Origin: JBFWVD01 sp050246915
GTDB taxonomy: Bacteria; Actinomycetota; Acidimicrobiia; Acidimicrobiales; Ilumatobacteraceae
Length of the DNA stretch: 64,000 nucleotides
Reading direction: 5' to 3'
Assembly: GCA_050246915.1 (NCBI GenBank)
Contig: JBFWVD010000024.1
Coordinates: 6,705-70,704 of the forward strand
The notes beneath the pieces were generated by a model. The model made no database searches, was not told the DNA's origin, and saw nothing but the letters and a program-made list of their open reading frames with translations. A program made the position numbers and the translations under genes. The first letter of the stretch is position 1, and each line of letters begins with the position of its first letter. Positions 16,865 to 26,091 of this stretch are shown piece after piece.

Positions 16865-19800
16865 ATGATCTCCACGTGGGCCGGGCGTAATCGATCTCGT
16901 CGCGCGCTGGCGTGGACGCTCGTGTCGTTGCTCGTGGCCGCCTCGACGTTCGTCGTCCTGCGATCGGGCGCTCGTGCCGTGCGAGGGTGGACGCCCGACA
17001 CCGGCGTCGACGAGATCGCGTTGCAGGCCAGCCTGCCGCTGATGATCGCCGATCTGAGCCATCACGTCCTGCTGCTCGACCTCGACCCCACCGGCCCGTC
17101 TCCGGCGGCGCTCGAGATGTTGGCGGAGCGGCGATCGACAACCGCCGAGCTGCTCGACGTCTTGGTCCACGGCGACGGCCCCGGTCGTTCTGTGGCCGAG
17201 GAGATGCCGGAGATCTACGACGGCCCGGAGGGGCTTGCCGCTCTCACCAGGTCCTTGCTCGTGGAGATCGATGCGCCGATCGCGTTCGGTGCTGACGGGT
17301 CATCGACAGCGGTCAACGGCCGCGAGGTCCGAGCTCAGGTGCTCGACGACGCGGCAGCCGCTGAAGCGTTGGCCACGGCCGCGGTGCAACGCCTGAGCGC
17401 GCTCGAGGAGGAGCAGACCCGGAACGCCTTTGCCGACATTGCCGCGCTGCTCATGGTGATGCTCGGGTCGGCTGCGTTGGCGGCGGCCACGGTCGTGCAA
17501 CGACGCAAGGGACGGCTGCTCGACCGCGCCGCAACCGCCCAGTTCGATGCCATCTTCAATCACGCTCCGAACCCGATGCTCGTCACGACGTGTGACGCCG
17601 TGATCGAGCGTGTCAACCCGGCTTTCGCTGCTGCCCTCGGTCGCTCCGTGGAAGATCTGGTGGGTCGACCGGTGATCGATTTCATCGTGCCAGAAGACCA
17701 CAGCGCGTTCATCGACGAGATCGCGACGCCCTATGCCCTGTTGGCCGATCGGACGTCGAGCCGCCAGTTCGTCACCGCCGACGGTTCGGTGCGCCACATG
17801 ACGCGAGCGCTCACTCCCTTGCCGGAGCGACGCGGCTCGGCTCGCTACTTGGCGAGCTACACCGACGTGACCGACCTCGAGTCGCTCATCGAGGAACTGC
17901 GGGACCGGAAATCGACCGTCAGGTCGCTGGTCGACGCCATCCCTGACCTCGTGGCCAGGCTCGACAAGGACCTCGTGTACACCGAGGTTCACCGGGGGAC
18001 CGGTCCGGACTCCGGCATCGTGTTGCCCGAGGCCGGGACGATCGGACCTGAGTACTGGGGACCTGCGTACACCGATCGGATGCTGGCCGCACGCGAGGAG
18101 GCGCGCCGGACCGGCTCCGTGGTCTCGATGCACTGGGCTCCGATCAATCCCGCCGGGCAACGACGGATCCTCGAGGTCCGAGTGTCGGCGATCGGTGAGG
18201 ACACCTTGCTGATCGGGCGCGATGTCACCGAACTCCGCGCGTTGGCCGATGAGACCAAGCGCGTCGCGGACGAACACGCGGCCGTTCTTCGGGCACTGCC
18301 TGATGCCGTGGTCGTGGTGGGCAACGACCTCTCGGTGTCGAGCTCGTTCATCCCGCCCGGCTTCGTCTTTCCTCGCTTCGACCAGGCGACAGACGCGGGG
18401 CTCACCGTCTACGGCAGCGACGCCCTCACGAAGTACCTCGTCGCTCGGGAGACATCGCTGCAGACCGGTGCGTTCGCTGGATGGGTCGGTGAGTCCATCA
18501 TGGCCGACGGCAGCTCGCGCTGGTTCGAGGTGCGGGTCATGGCCCTCGCATCGGGCGGTATCGCGGTGCTGCGTGACGTCACCGAGGACCTGGCGATCCG
18601 CCAACGGGCCATCGACAGCGAAGGCCGCCTGAGGGCCATCATCGATGCCTTCCCGGCTACCGTGTTGGTGGCCCGGCGCGACGGGACCATCGAGACGTTC
18701 CACAGCCACGAGTCACAGTTCCGCGACCTCGACCTCACCACGCTCGTCGGCAGATCCATCGCCGACATCTTCGGCGACGATCACTTGAAGGACTTCCAGC
18801 ACCGATTCGAAGAAGCATCATCCGAGGGCGGGACGATCCGGTTCGACACGATGTACGTGACGCACGGCGGGCACTTGGTGCACGAGAACCACTTCGCCCT
18901 CGTCGACTCAGAGACAGCCGTCGTCATGTCACTCGACGTGACCGAGGCCCGCAGCACGCAACATGCATTGACGGAGCGGGAGGCGCTGCTGCGCACGTTG
19001 ACCGACTCCGCTCCGATCGCCATCGGCTTGCTCGATGGCAACGGGCTGTTGCTCACCGCCAACCCACACCTCGAGGAGTTGACCGGCGCGTCATTGGCGC
19101 AACTCGCCGGTACCGGCTATCTCGATCACGTCCATCCAGGTGACCTCGACCACGTCGCCGAGCACGGCGCCCTCGCCATCGCTGAAGGGCGCAGCTACGA
19201 CCATTCGATCCGGGTCATCCGCACCGATGGGCAGATCCGATGGGCCCAGATCCGCACTGCCCCGACGCTCGATGACGAGGATCGCCCCACAGGTGCAGTG
19301 CTCACGGTCATCGACGCCACCGCGGAGAAGTTGCTCGCCGAGCAGAACGATCAGCTCGCCGATGTCATCAGCGCCACTTCCGACATGGTGGTGGTCACCG
19401 ACATGCTCGGTGGGATCTTGTACGCCAACGAGGCCGCGCAGTTCTTCCGTGAAGAGGGCCAGTGGTTCAGCGACATGCTGACGCCCGAGTCGGCCCGTGT
19501 GTACGCCTTCGAGGCGCTACCAGCCGCACAGAGCTTCGGCTCCTGGACCGGCGAGCTGCTCTATCGCAACGGAGAGTCCCCGGTTCCCGTCAGCCAGTTG
19601 GTGGTCGTCACCAACGACTCGAACGGGGAGGCAACATCGGTTGCGCACATCGGCCGCGACATCTCCGATCTCAAGGCGGTCGAGGCGCGGCTCGAACACC
19701 TTGCGTCGCACGATGTGCTCACCGGGTTGCCGAACCGCCGCATGTGCATGCAGCGCATCGACCACGCCCTGGCTCGATCGGGTCGGAACGAGACGGCAGC

Positions 19801-20299
19801 GGCACTGATATTCATCGACCTCGACGGGTTCAAGGACGTCAACGATCGGCTCGGTCACGAGGCCGGTGACATGGTGCTCACCACCGCGGCGGCTCGCATC
19901 GAAGGTTGTGTTCGAGCTTCCGACGTCGTGGCCCGCATCGGGGGCGACGAGTTCGTGGTGTTGTGCGACGACCTGCCCTACGCCGGCGATGTCGTCGCGA
20001 TCGCAGCCCGCATCGTGTCGTCGCTGCGCGAACCGATGCCTGCGGTCGGTGATTCGGCCAACGTGGGGTGCTCCATCGGTATCGCCTTCACGACGCCGTC
20101 GCACACCTCCGAGCAGCTGCTGGCCGAGGCCGACGCGGCGATGTACGAGGCGAAGCGGGCGGGCAAGGGGCGGTATCACGTGTTCGGCGAGCTCCTGCCA
20201 CCGGGTGCGTTCGTCGGAGCGGACGAGCTTCCCGGCGTTCTGATGCCCCACGGCATGCCCCACGTCATGCCCCACGGGCAACAGGATCGTCGGGCCTGA
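16865..20299 (+). CDS. Membrane-bound multi-PAS diguanylate cyclase
   Basis: A 1144-residue sensor that should make c-di-GMP. An N-terminal membrane helix (residues about 13-31) and a second (about 197-215) enclose an extracytoplasmic sensor region of about 165 residues. Around five PAS-type domains follow (roughly 225-940). The C-terminal GGDEF domain has an intact RIGGDEF active site near residue 1023, preceded at the usual spacing by a product-inhibition RxxD site (RASD). There is no EAL domain, so only synthesis is expected. The start ATG 16865 directly precedes the first membrane helix. The signal sensed is unknown. The last residues contain a Met-Pro-His-Gly repeat. Confidence 0.88.
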   Translation: MISTWAGRNRSRRALAWTLVSLLVAASTFVVLRSGARAVRGWTPDTGVDEIALQASLPLMIADLSHHVLLLDLDPTGPSPAALEMLAERRSTTAELLDVLVHGDGPGRSVAEEMPEIYDGPEGLAALTRSLLVEIDAPIAFGADGSSTAVNGREVRAQVLDDAAAAEALATAAVQRLSALEEEQTRNAFADIAALLMVMLGSAALAAATVVQRRKGRLLDRAATAQFDAIFNHAPNPMLVTTCDAVIERVNPAFAAALGRSVEDLVGRPVIDFIVPEDHSAFIDEIATPYALLADRTSSRQFVTADGSVRHMTRALTPLPERRGSARYLASYTDVTDLESLIEELRDRKSTVRSLVDAIPDLVARLDKDLVYTEVHRGTGPDSGIVLPEAGTIGPEYWGPAYTDRMLAAREEARRTGSVVSMHWAPINPAGQRRILEVRVSAIGEDTLLIGRDVTELRALADETKRVADEHAAVLRALPDAVVVVGNDLSVSSSFIPPGFVFPRFDQATDAGLTVYGSDALTKYLVARETSLQTGAFAGWVGESIMADGSSRWFEVRVMALASGGIAVLRDVTEDLAIRQRAIDSEGRLRAIIDAFPATVLVARRDGTIETFHSHESQFRDLDLTTLVGRSIADIFGDDHLKDFQHRFEEASSEGGTIRFDTMYVTHGGHLVHENHFALVDSETAVVMSLDVTEARSTQHALTEREALLRTLTDSAPIAIGLLDGNGLLLTANPHLEELTGASLAQLAGTGYLDHVHPGDLDHVAEHGALAIAEGRSYDHSIRVIRTDGQIRWAQIRTAPTLDDEDRPTGAVLTVIDATAEKLLAEQNDQLADVISATSDMVVVTDMLGGILYANEAAQFFREEGQWFSDMLTPESARVYAFEALPAAQSFGSWTGELLYRNGESPVPVSQLVVVTNDSNGEATSVAHIGRDISDLKAVEARLEHLASHDVLTGLPNRRMCMQRIDHALARSGRNETAAALIFIDLDGFKDVNDRLGHEAGDMVLTTAAARIEGCVRASDVVARIGGDEFVVLCDDLPYAGDVVAIAARIVSSLREPMPAVGDSANVGCSIGIAFTTPSHTSEQLLAEADAAMYEAKRAGKGRYHVFGELLPPGAFVGADELPGVLMPHGMPHVMPHGQQDRRA
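20243..20278 (+). repeat. Three tandem 12-bp units at the 3' end of the diguanylate cyclase gene
   Basis: Units ATGCCCCACGGC, ATGCCCCACGTC, ATGCCCCACGGG code MPHG, MPHV, MPHG just before the stop. His-rich tail of the protein; in-frame copy-number change is possible. Confidence 0.85.
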
Positions 20300-20329
20300 G
20301 TAACAAACCGTTCATGTACGGCCCATAGG

Positions 20330-20992
20330 GTGAACTCGATGCAGAGCTTCGTCGTACGCGTGTGGCTGCCCGATCGTCCGGGCGCCCTTGGGCAGGTCGC
20401 CAGCCGGATCGGCGCTGTCCGCGGCGATGTCGTCGGCATCGACATCCTCGAACGCGGCGCCGGTCGTGCCATCGACGAGCTCATCGTCACGCTGCCCGAT
20501 GAAGGGCTCGTCGATCTGCTGGTGGCCGAGATCATGCAGGTCGACGGGGTCGCGGTCGAGGACGTCCGAACGGTGAGCGACCCCGATCGCGATCATCGTC
20601 TCGAAGCGCTCGAGACCGCCGCTCGATTGGTCGAGGCCGAATCCATCGATGAGCTGCTCGATGCGCTGTGCGCCGACGCTGTGCGCGACTTCGACGCTGA
20701 ATGGGCTGCGGTTGTGCGCGATGGGACCGCTGAACTGTTGGTGGAGGTGGGCGATGCCCCCTCGGTTCCTTGGCTCGCCGCGTTCCTGGCCGGCGTGAAG
20801 GTCGCTCCGTTCGCGGTGGAGGCCGGGCCCGACGACGTGGTGTGGGCCGCGCTCGGGTCAACTGGAATTGACGTGGTGCTCGGGCGTCAAGGGCGCCCAT
20901 TGCGCGCTCGCGAGCGTCGTCAGCTCCAGGCCCTCGCCCGCGTCGCTGCGGCGCGCCTCACGGCGCTCGGCCTGCACGCGCACGAGGCGTGA
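20330..20992 (+). CDS. ACT-domain protein with GAF-like C-terminal half
   Basis: A 220-residue protein. Residues 1-75 form an ACT domain (FVVRVWLPDRPGALGQVASRIG), a small-ligand or amino-acid sensing fold. The second half (SIDELLDALCADAVRDFDAEWAAVV onward) resembles a GAF-type sensor. It has no catalytic domain and is probably a regulatory protein; its partner is not visible. The start is GTG 20330 or ATG 20339. It follows the diguanylate cyclase by 30 bases, so it may be co-transcribed and modulate that enzyme, which is inference. One copy of the GTCAAY dyad lies inside. Confidence 0.72.
   Translation: MNSMQSFVVRVWLPDRPGALGQVASRIGAVRGDVVGIDILERGAGRAIDELIVTLPDEGLVDLLVAEIMQVDGVAVEDVRTVSDPDRDHRLEALETAARLVEAESIDELLDALCADAVRDFDAEWAAVVRDGTAELLVEVGDAPSVPWLAAFLAGVKVAPFAVEAGPDDVVWAALGSTGIDVVLGRQGRPLRARERRQLQALARVAAARLTALGLHAHEA
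20857..20872. repeat. GTCAAY dyad, copy 3 (exact)
   Basis: GTCAACTGGAATTGAC, inside the ACT-domain protein gene. Confidence 0.85.
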
Positions 20993-21002
20993 CGCGCCTC
21001 GA

Positions 21003-22496
21003 TCACATGGTGGCCCACGAGCGAGAGTGTTCGAGGGCTTGCCGCCAACGGGCGTGCAATGCATCGGCGACGCTGCGATCGGGGGTCGGGGCGAAGGCCT
21101 GTTGCAGTTGCCAACACCGCGAGATGTCGCTGGTGTCTCCCCACACGCCTTCGGCCAGACCGGCCAGGAACGCTGCGCCCAGCGCGGTGGTCTCCTGAAT
21201 CACCGGACGCTCGACGCGAACGCCGAGCTGATCGGCCTGCAGTTGGAGCAACAGATCCATGACGCTCGCGCCACCATCCACCCGCAACGCCCGCGGGGCC
21301 GTGCCGGTGGCCGCGGTCATGGCATCGAGCACGTCTCGACACTGCAGTGCGATGGATTCCACCACGGCCCGAGCCAATTGCGCTCGCCCGCAGCCGCGGC
21401 TGATGCCGACGAGCGTGCCGCGGGCGTAGGGATCCCACCACGGACTCCCCAGCCCCGTGAACGCCGGTACGAGCATCATTCCGCCCGCGTCGGGGACCGA
21501 CGCTGCCAACTCGCCGATCTCCGCTGACGTGGTGATGAGACCCAGTTGATCGCGCATCCATTGGATGGCGGCTCCGGTCACGAACACTGCGCCTTCGCAC
21601 GCGTACACCGGTTCGTCGTCACCGAGCTGCCAAGCCACGGTCGTGAGCATTCCCGCGGTCGGGCTCGGGCAGCGGGTTCCGGCGTTGAGGAGCAGGAACG
21701 AGCCGGTGCCGTATGTGTTCTTGGCCATGCCGGGGATGAAACACGCCTGACCGAACAACGCTGCTTGCTGATCGCCGGCAACACCGCTGATGGGAATACC
21801 GGCACGCAACCCGTTGCCTGCGACAGTGACGCCGAGTCGTGCCGACGACGGCCGCACCGCCGGGAGCGCTCGTGTCGGAACGGCGAACAGCTCGCACAGC
21901 TCGTCGTCCCAGCGATGGTTCACGATGTCGTACATCGAGGTGCGCGACGCGTTCGACACATCGGTGACGTGGGCGCGACCTCCGGTGAGGTTCCACACCA
22001 GCCAGGTGTCGATCGTGCCCAGACGGAGGTGCTCGTCGTCGGTCACGCCGCCGTCGCTGAGCAACCACGCCGCTTTGGTGGCGGAGAAGTACGGATCGAG
22101 CACGAGGCCGGTGCGGGTCCGCACCAGCTGTTCGTACCCCTCGTCGCGCAAACGATCGCAGGTCGCGGCGGTGCGTCGGTCCTGCCACACGATGGCGCGA
22201 TGTCGGGGTCGACCGCTTCGGGCGTCCCAGGCCACGATCGTCTCGCGCTGGTTGGTGATGCCGATCGCAGCGATGGGTCGGGGGAGCGCGGTGCACAGCT
22301 GTGTGAGCGTGGAACGCACCGCCTCCCAGATCTCGTCGGCGTCGTGCTCGACCCAACCCTCACGAGGGAAGTACTGGGTGAACTCGCGATAGCGGTAGGC
22401 GATGATGCATCCGTCGGTGTCGACCGCAGCACAGCGGACACCGGTGGTACCCGCGTCGATTGCGATCACTATCGGATCGCTCGCCGTGCGGATCAC
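21003..22496 (-). CDS. glpK: Glycerol kinase
   Basis: Phosphorylates glycerol to sn-glycerol 3-phosphate with ATP. The 497-residue protein shows the FGGY fold: N-terminal AIDAGTTGVR, ITNQRETIVAWD, WQDRRTAATC, the FxxP-type GWVEHDADEIW, the ATP-side GTGSFLLLN, and the FGGY C-terminal RVDGGASVMDLLLQLQAD signature. The start is GTG 22496. It lies 2 bases downstream of a small membrane-protein gene, forming an operon. No glycerol facilitator or glycerol-3-phosphate dehydrogenase is in the window. Confidence 0.93.
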   Translation of the reverse strand: MIRTASDPIVIAIDAGTTGVRCAAVDTDGCIIAYRYREFTQYFPREGWVEHDADEIWEAVRSTLTQLCTALPRPIAAIGITNQRETIVAWDARSGRPRHRAIVWQDRRTAATCDRLRDEGYEQLVRTRTGLVLDPYFSATKAAWLLSDGGVTDDEHLRLGTIDTWLVWNLTGGRAHVTDVSNASRTSMYDIVNHRWDDELCELFAVPTRALPAVRPSSARLGVTVAGNGLRAGIPISGVAGDQQAALFGQACFIPGMAKNTYGTGSFLLLNAGTRCPSPTAGMLTTVAWQLGDDEPVYACEGAVFVTGAAIQWMRDQLGLITTSAEIGELAASVPDAGGMMLVPAFTGLGSPWWDPYARGTLVGISRGCGRAQLARAVVESIALQCRDVLDAMTAATGTAPRALRVDGGASVMDLLLQLQADQLGVRVERPVIQETTALGAAFLAGLAEGVWGDTSDISRCWQLQQAFAPTPDRSVADALHARWRQALEHSRSWATM

Positions 22497-22498
22497 GT

Positions 22499-22861
22499 TC
22501 AGCGCTTCTTCCGATTCCGTGCCGAGCGCTGGTTGCCCATGGTGCGGCTGGTCGGTGCGGGCTTGGGACGAGCCGGCGCGATTGGCGCCGGCGCCGGACC
22601 GCGGCGGGCCGCTATTCGCTCCGCCCGTATCGCTTCACGCTCGGAGCGGCTCAGCACCCCGGGCGGGGTCCAGCCGAGCTTGGTCAACAACGCGCCGAAC
22701 GCGATGTAGATGACCCCGCCGAACACTGCCCCGGCCAGCACTGACGCCGAGAAGTCCTCGCGCGCCAACACCAACATGGCGATTGTCGTGAGGACCGAGA
22801 CGACGGCCGCCCAACGGATGAGCGGCTTCCAAGGAACGGGTCGAGTGCTGTCGTAGGCCAC
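22499..22861 (-). CDS. Small two-helix membrane protein, basic C-terminus
   Basis: A 120-residue protein not recognised as a named family. Two hydrophobic helices (about residues 14-30 and 39-60) are followed by a basic, Pro/Ala/Arg-rich tail ending RSARNRKKR. The start appears to be GTG 22861. It precedes glycerol kinase by 2 bases and is divergent from phosphofructokinase. The tail is presumably cytosolic by the positive-inside rule. Function unknown. Confidence 0.65.
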   Translation of the reverse strand: MAYDSTRPVPWKPLIRWAAVVSVLTTIAMLVLAREDFSASVLAGAVFGGVIYIAFGALLTKLGWTPPGVLSRSEREAIRAERIAARRGPAPAPIAPARPKPAPTSRTMGNQRSARNRKKR

Positions 22862-22951
22862 GGCAGTGAGCTTTGCAGGCGCGTCGCGACTGTGTGAACG
22901 CTCGGCGATGGGACGGAGCCGATCGCCGAGCCGCCACTAGCCTGCCCGCTC

Positions 22952-23986
22952 ATGCGCGTTGGATTGCTGACAGGCGGTGGCGATTGCCCGGGGCTCAATG
23001 CCGTGATCCGGGCCGTTGTCCGCAAGGGTGAGCAGGAGTGGGGCGACGAACTCATCGGCTTCTACGACGCATGGGAAGGCGTGATGGAGCGCCGCTACCT
23101 CCATCTCGACATCCGTTCGCTGCGAGGCATGCTCCCTCGGGGCGGGACGCTGCTCGGCACGACGCGAGGCGGCCCGTGGGATCACGACGGAGGGGTCGAG
23201 AAGGTGAAGCACACATTCGAACAGCTCCGTCTCGATGGTCTCGTGGTCATCGGCGGCAACGGGTCGCTGTCGGTGGCCGGTCGACTCGCCATGGAGGAGG
23301 GACTGCCGGTCGTCGGGGTGCCCAAGACCATCGACAACGACATTGCCGCCACGGACACCACTTTCGGTTTCCACACCGCGGTGCAAGTCGCCACCGATGC
23401 CATCGATCGACTCCACACCACCGCCGAGTCGCACGATCGGGTCATGCTGGTGGAGGTGATGGGTCGCCATGCCGGGTGGATCGCCACCTATGCCGGGATC
23501 GCCGGTGGCGCCACGGTCATCTTGATCCCCGAGCGTCCCTTCGATCTCGACGAGGTGTGCTCCATCTTGCGCAAGCGTCACGAACGCGGCCGGTACGCCT
23601 CGATCGTGGTCGTCGCCGAGGGCGCGGCACCGGCACCGGGCTCGTTCACGATCCCCGAGCCCACCGTCGATCGCTACGGACACGCGCGCCTGGGCGGGAT
23701 ATCCACCTATCTCGCCCCCGAGATCGAGCGGCGCACCGGCTTCGAGACCCGGGTCACCATCCTCGGCCACGTGCAGCGCGGCGGCACGCCCAATGCCTAC
23801 GACCGTGTGTTGTCGACCCGCTACGGACTGGCGGCCATCGATGCGGTACACGACCGGGCGTGGGGCACGATGGTGGCGCTACGCGGTGACGACATCGTTC
23901 GTGTGCCGTTGTCGGAAGCGCTCGACAAGACCCGCGGCGTCGATCCGGAGTTGTACGAGAAGGTCGCCGCAGTCTTCTTCGGCTGA
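22952..23986 (+). CDS. pfkA: 6-Phosphofructokinase
   Basis: Converts fructose 6-phosphate to fructose 1,6-bisphosphate, the committed step of glycolysis. The 344-residue length fits the actinobacterial PFK group. Motifs: GGGDCPGLN (residues about 8-16), PKTIDNDI (about 124-131), MGRHAGW and GHVQRGG. The nucleotide motif reads GGNGS near residue 100 where E. coli has GGDGS; the usual metal-contacting Asp is replaced by Asn, while the following Gly, which favours ATP over pyrophosphate, is kept. Donor specificity is therefore uncertain. Probably a single-gene unit, convergent with the GerMN gene. Confidence 0.88.
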   Translation: MRVGLLTGGGDCPGLNAVIRAVVRKGEQEWGDELIGFYDAWEGVMERRYLHLDIRSLRGMLPRGGTLLGTTRGGPWDHDGGVEKVKHTFEQLRLDGLVVIGGNGSLSVAGRLAMEEGLPVVGVPKTIDNDIAATDTTFGFHTAVQVATDAIDRLHTTAESHDRVMLVEVMGRHAGWIATYAGIAGGATVILIPERPFDLDEVCSILRKRHERGRYASIVVVAEGAAPAPGSFTIPEPTVDRYGHARLGGISTYLAPEIERRTGFETRVTILGHVQRGGTPNAYDRVLSTRYGLAAIDAVHDRAWGTMVALRGDDIVRVPLSEALDKTRGVDPELYEKVAAVFFG

Positions 23987-24001
23987 GCGGCCTCGATCCG
24001 A

Positions 24002-24655
24002 TCAGGCGCACGCGCTGTCGTCGCGGCGGCTCTCGGTGGCCGAGAACGGTGGTCGCCGGGACGCGAAGTCGTCCCGGGTCAGCGGGGCGTCGCGCACGAT
24101 GCCGTTCTCGTCGCTGAGTGGGCGCGCCTCGCCGTTCAAGCTGAACAGCACACCGCGCACGCACGGCAACGAGGTGGCGGTGAAGACCATCTGTCCGATC
24201 GCAGTGATGCCGCGCTCTCCCTGCAACCCCGGCGACGAGGCGTCGATGCGCAGATCGATGCGAATGACCGTGGCGCTGACCGGTGTGACCTGCAACAAGG
24301 TGAGCCCGTTCGGGATGGCCGAGCCGCGGTTGGCATCACGGTCCTCGGTGGTGGGTCCTTCGAGCAGCGCTTCGATGACGTCGGTCGGCGTGCCCTTGGT
24401 GTCCCGCCGCACTGCCACGAACTGATCACCATCGCTGGCTTGATCGACGAGGAAGATCACCGGGCTGTCGCTGGACGCGGCGGCGGCGTTGCGTTCGCTG
24501 ATGACCAGCCGGCCTACGCCGTCCTCGCTGCTGAGATCGCGTGGCTCGTCGTCGAGGGGGATGCCGCATCCGCTCATGATCAGCAACATCGCCGCGGCGG
24601 TCATCGTCAACTTGACTTGCGACGACCATCTGCGTCGCGACATCGACCAGCTCAT
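24002..24655 (-). CDS. GerMN-domain lipoprotein (LpqB-like position)
   Basis: A 217-residue exported lipoprotein. It has an N-terminal signal with lipobox IMSGC (residues about 22-28 after a basic MSRRRWSS), then a GerMN (sporulation/germination M-type) domain: TPTDVIEALLEGPT, IPNGLTLLQV, ITAIGQMVFTATSLP. In actinobacteria the gene after mtrAB is lpqB, which has GerMN plus a Gmad1 beta-propeller; here only the GerMN part exists. ATG 24655 overlaps the stop of the histidine kinase (ATGA), proving tight coupling. LpqB modulates MtrB in mycobacteria, so a similar accessory role is inferred. Confidence 0.82.
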   Translation of the reverse strand: MSWSMSRRRWSSQVKLTMTAAAMLLIMSGCGIPLDDEPRDLSSEDGVGRLVISERNAAAASSDSPVIFLVDQASDGDQFVAVRRDTKGTPTDVIEALLEGPTTEDRDANRGSAIPNGLTLLQVTPVSATVIRIDLRIDASSPGLQGERGITAIGQMVFTATSLPCVRGVLFSLNGEARPLSDENGIVRDAPLTRDDFASRRPPFSATESRRDDSACA

Positions 24656-26091
24656 TCGTCGATCACCGGGAGCTCGATGACGAACCGTGCACCGCTGGCA
24701 CCGTCGGCGCGATCTTCCACCCACACTCGACCTCTGTGCAGGCGCACGTGCTCGTCGACCAGGGCCAGACCGAGGCCGGCTCCTTCGGTGGTGCTGCGTC
24801 GTCCGGCGCTGGCGCCGCGGCTGAACCGCTCGAACACCAGCTGGCGTTCGTCGGGCGGGACCCCCGGACCCGTGTCCTCCACGGTGATGAGCACTGTCGA
24901 GGGGCTGGGTCCGTCGGGGAGTTCGACGGCGACCAAGGTCGCGCCGCCGCCGTGGAAACGGGCGTTGTCGAGGAGGTTGGCGATGACACGGGCGAGGCGG
25001 CGCTTGTCGGCTCGGATGAACACCTCACCGGCACCGGTGCCGATGTGCAGTGGCACGCCTCGACCACTGTCGCTCACCGTCAACGCCGCTTGCACGAATT
25101 CCGCGGCGTTCACTTCCTCGAGGTGTAGGCGCACCGCGCCGGCATCGAAGCGCGAGATCTCGAGCAGATCCTCGACGAGTCCCTGGAAGCGGGACACGTC
25201 GGCCACCAGCAGATCGAGAGCCGCCGCGGCGCGTTCGGGCAGATCGTCACGTCGCGACTGCAACACCTCGGCGCTGGCCGACAACGTCATGAGTGGAGAG
25301 CGCAGCTCGTGCGACACGTCCGAGGCGAACCGAGCGTCGCGCTCGACGCGTGCCTCGAGCGCTGAAGCCATGTCGTTGAAGGCTCTGGTCAGCACCTGCA
25401 GATCGGGATCATCCGGCGTTTCGAGCCGCGTGTCGAGGCGTCCACCGGCAATCGCCCCAGCAGCGCGTGCGGCAACGGCGAGCGGACGTACGGCGCGACC
25501 CGACACGCTCAAGCCGGTGACCACGCCGAACGACGTCGTCAACACCGAGGCGCCGAGCAGCACGAGACCCACCGAGCGCAGCGAACTCGACAGCTCCGAG
25601 AGGGAGACGATCTCGTAGTACTGGCCGTTCACCGCGGGCAACGGGATACCGATGATGAGCGCGGGCTCGTTGACGAGCGTGTTGCGCACCCGCACGCGCA
25701 TGTCGACGGCCTTGCCCGCGCTGACCTGTTGCTCGAGCTTGTCCGGCACTTGATCGAGCGTGAAGAGCGGCGTGCGGGGGGTGGCGATGCCGTTCCACTG
25801 GATGATCGGGCGGCTCGCTTCGGGCAGGTTGCTCACGATCTTCACCAGGTTCGGATCCTTGGTGGCCAATGAGTCCTGCACGAACGTGGCATTGCCGAAC
25901 GCCTGGCGGGTGATCGCCGACTCGCGCTGGCGGATGAGCGCGCTACGGGTGACGATGTAGGTCGTACCGGCCAACAACACCGACAACAGCAGCGCGCCGA
26001 GCGCGAAGGTGAGTGTGATGCGGGCGCGTAGCCCGAGGCGACGCGGGCGATAGCGGTTCAGACCGAAACGGCGAAGGACCGCCCGGATCAT
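24652..26091 (-). CDS. mtrB: Sensor histidine kinase, MtrB-like
   Basis: A 479-residue membrane kinase. Two transmembrane helices (about residues 25-50 and 175-195) flank an extracytoplasmic sensor. A HAMP domain, HisKA (phospho-accepting His near residue 260 in DVSHELRSPLM) and HATPase follow, with N box LANLLDNARFHG, G1 VEDTGPGVPP and G2 GAGLGLALV. Overlapping ATGA junctions link it to the response regulator upstream and the GerMN lipoprotein downstream, the mtrA-mtrB-lpqB order of actinobacteria, where the system controls cell wall turnover and division. The start ATG 26091 was chosen for that overlap. Confidence 0.88.
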   Translation of the reverse strand: MIRAVLRRFGLNRYRPRRLGLRARITLTFALGALLLSVLLAGTTYIVTRSALIRQRESAITRQAFGNATFVQDSLATKDPNLVKIVSNLPEASRPIIQWNGIATPRTPLFTLDQVPDKLEQQVSAGKAVDMRVRVRNTLVNEPALIIGIPLPAVNGQYYEIVSLSELSSSLRSVGLVLLGASVLTTSFGVVTGLSVSGRAVRPLAVAARAAGAIAGGRLDTRLETPDDPDLQVLTRAFNDMASALEARVERDARFASDVSHELRSPLMTLSASAEVLQSRRDDLPERAAAALDLLVADVSRFQGLVEDLLEISRFDAGAVRLHLEEVNAAEFVQAALTVSDSGRGVPLHIGTGAGEVFIRADKRRLARVIANLLDNARFHGGGATLVAVELPDGPSPSTVLITVEDTGPGVPPDERQLVFERFSRGASAGRRSTTEGAGLGLALVDEHVRLHRGRVWVEDRADGASGARFVIELPVIDE

